Below, piece by piece: positions 63,325-64,000 of a stretch of 64,000 bases of DNA. Both the position numbers and the translations under genes were made by a program. How positions within the stretch are numbered: position 1 is the first letter of the stretch; every line of letters begins with the position of its first letter. The notes beneath the pieces were generated by a model. It was not told the DNA's origin, did no database searches, and saw only the letters and a list, made by a program, of their open reading frames with translations. This stretch comes from Formicarius rufipectus (lineage: Eukaryota; Chordata; Aves; Passeriformes; Formicariidae): positions 889,818 through 953,817 of the forward strand of contig VXAU01004384.1 in assembly GCA_013399695.1 (NCBI GenBank), in the 5' to 3' direction.

Positions 63325-64000
63325 CTGTTGGATTCAGAGGAACTTTAAAGCCAAGTTAACTACCAGGCTTGAGGGTTCAGTCACCACATCAGGTAAACTG
63401 CATGAAAGTGAAGAAATGCCTAAGGAAAGCTTCCGTCACCATGCTCACTTCATGAGGATCTAAGGGTTTTGTGGGTGCTTTTTGAACAGAGATCTCAAAA
63501 TGGGGATTCCAACAACTAAGTGGACCCTGAGATCCACAGTATTTGAGATAAAAAGGCCTTTTCTCACTGCTTGTATAATAATTTTTAATGAGTCCTTAAG
63601 CTAAAAGATACATTATTGCTTTTTTACTTAAATGTACAGTTAAATACCTATTCTGGTAGCTATCCTTTTTCACTTAAAATATGCCAGAAATTAGGTATTT
63701 CAGTTATTTTTTAGCTTTCCAGACTAGGAGTTAATTTTGCTAGTGTTTCTAGGAGACATCAAGCACATATAAGAGATACCTAACACAGTCCTTCAACTGA
63801 AACAGTCAGGGTTTTTTAAGTCTCTCTTTCCCCACTTACAAACAGGATGGCTAAACCTCAGGCAGCCCAGCTGCTTTAACCTTAATCCAATGGGTCAATT
63901 TTAATACCACGGTGGAACAAACCTCCTTTATAGATACATGTATAAAAATAAACAAAGTGCTACCATGTGCTTATTCTATACACACATATTAAAAATTAGT
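63325..64000 (-). other. MMAA: MMAA intron (partial)
   Basis: Sequence upstream of the terminal MMAA exon on the minus strand. No further exon is visible before the window ends. Confidence 0.85.

Noticed and set aside
1..64000. CRISPR arrays, operons, insertion sequences, tRNA/rRNA genes, viral integrations
   Set aside because: Nothing of this kind is visible. The window is typical vertebrate intron and intergenic DNA, and I did not recognise any LTR or endogenous retroviral coding region.

Overview
The window is vertebrate nuclear DNA, most likely from a bird. It has large introns with GT-AG junctions, low CpG, and LINEs that are all of the CR1 type (fragments near 17.9, 25.5 and 40.9 kb and a 2 kb copy at 44.5-46.6 kb). 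I see no Alu, B1 or L1. Species cannot be fixed from the sequence. One N occurs, at 45054.

Two protein-coding genes are supported, and they converge. (1) On the + strand, the last nine coding exons of ZNF827 lie between 4260 and 36647. ZNF827 is a multi-C2H2 zinc-finger nuclear protein linked in the literature to NuRD recruitment and chromatin/telomere regulation. The splice phases of all nine exons chain without a remainder into about 687 residues plus a stop, with eleven countable C2H2 fingers. The 5' exons lie upstream of the window, so bases 1-4259 are intron. A 3' UTR of roughly 3 kb follows, with plausible poly(A) signals at 39613 and 39754 and a proximal one at 37667. (2) On the - strand at the right edge, 63037-63324 is the terminal coding exon of MMAA, the G3E-family GTPase that chaperones adenosylcobalamin loading of methylmalonyl-CoA mutase in mitochondria. 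The rest of MMAA lies beyond 64000. The tail-to-tail pair matches the order I know from the mammalian chromosome 4q31 region.

Layout: 1-4259 upstream intron; 4260-9813 three exons encoding the linker before the finger clusters; 9814-26042 a 16 kb intron; 26043-32968 five exons carrying six fingers and a Ser-rich linker; 32969-35839 an intron with two candidate alternative exons; 35840-36647 the final coding exon with five fingers and a conserved-looking tail; 36648 to about 39.64 kb the 3' UTR; 39.8-63.0 kb intergenic DNA holding CR1 copies, A/C- and T/G-rich low-complexity tracts, and an isolated CpG-rich patch with a short minus-strand ORF at 55.0-55.3 kb; 63.0-64.0 kb the MMAA end.

Items that deserve attention: the 327-bp direct duplication on either side of the single N (probably an unmerged contig overlap), the CpG-rich patch with its small ORF, the candidate cassette exon at 34372-34444, and the 95-nt intron whose retention would truncate ZNF827. 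I found no evidence of a new defence, mobile or biosynthetic system.
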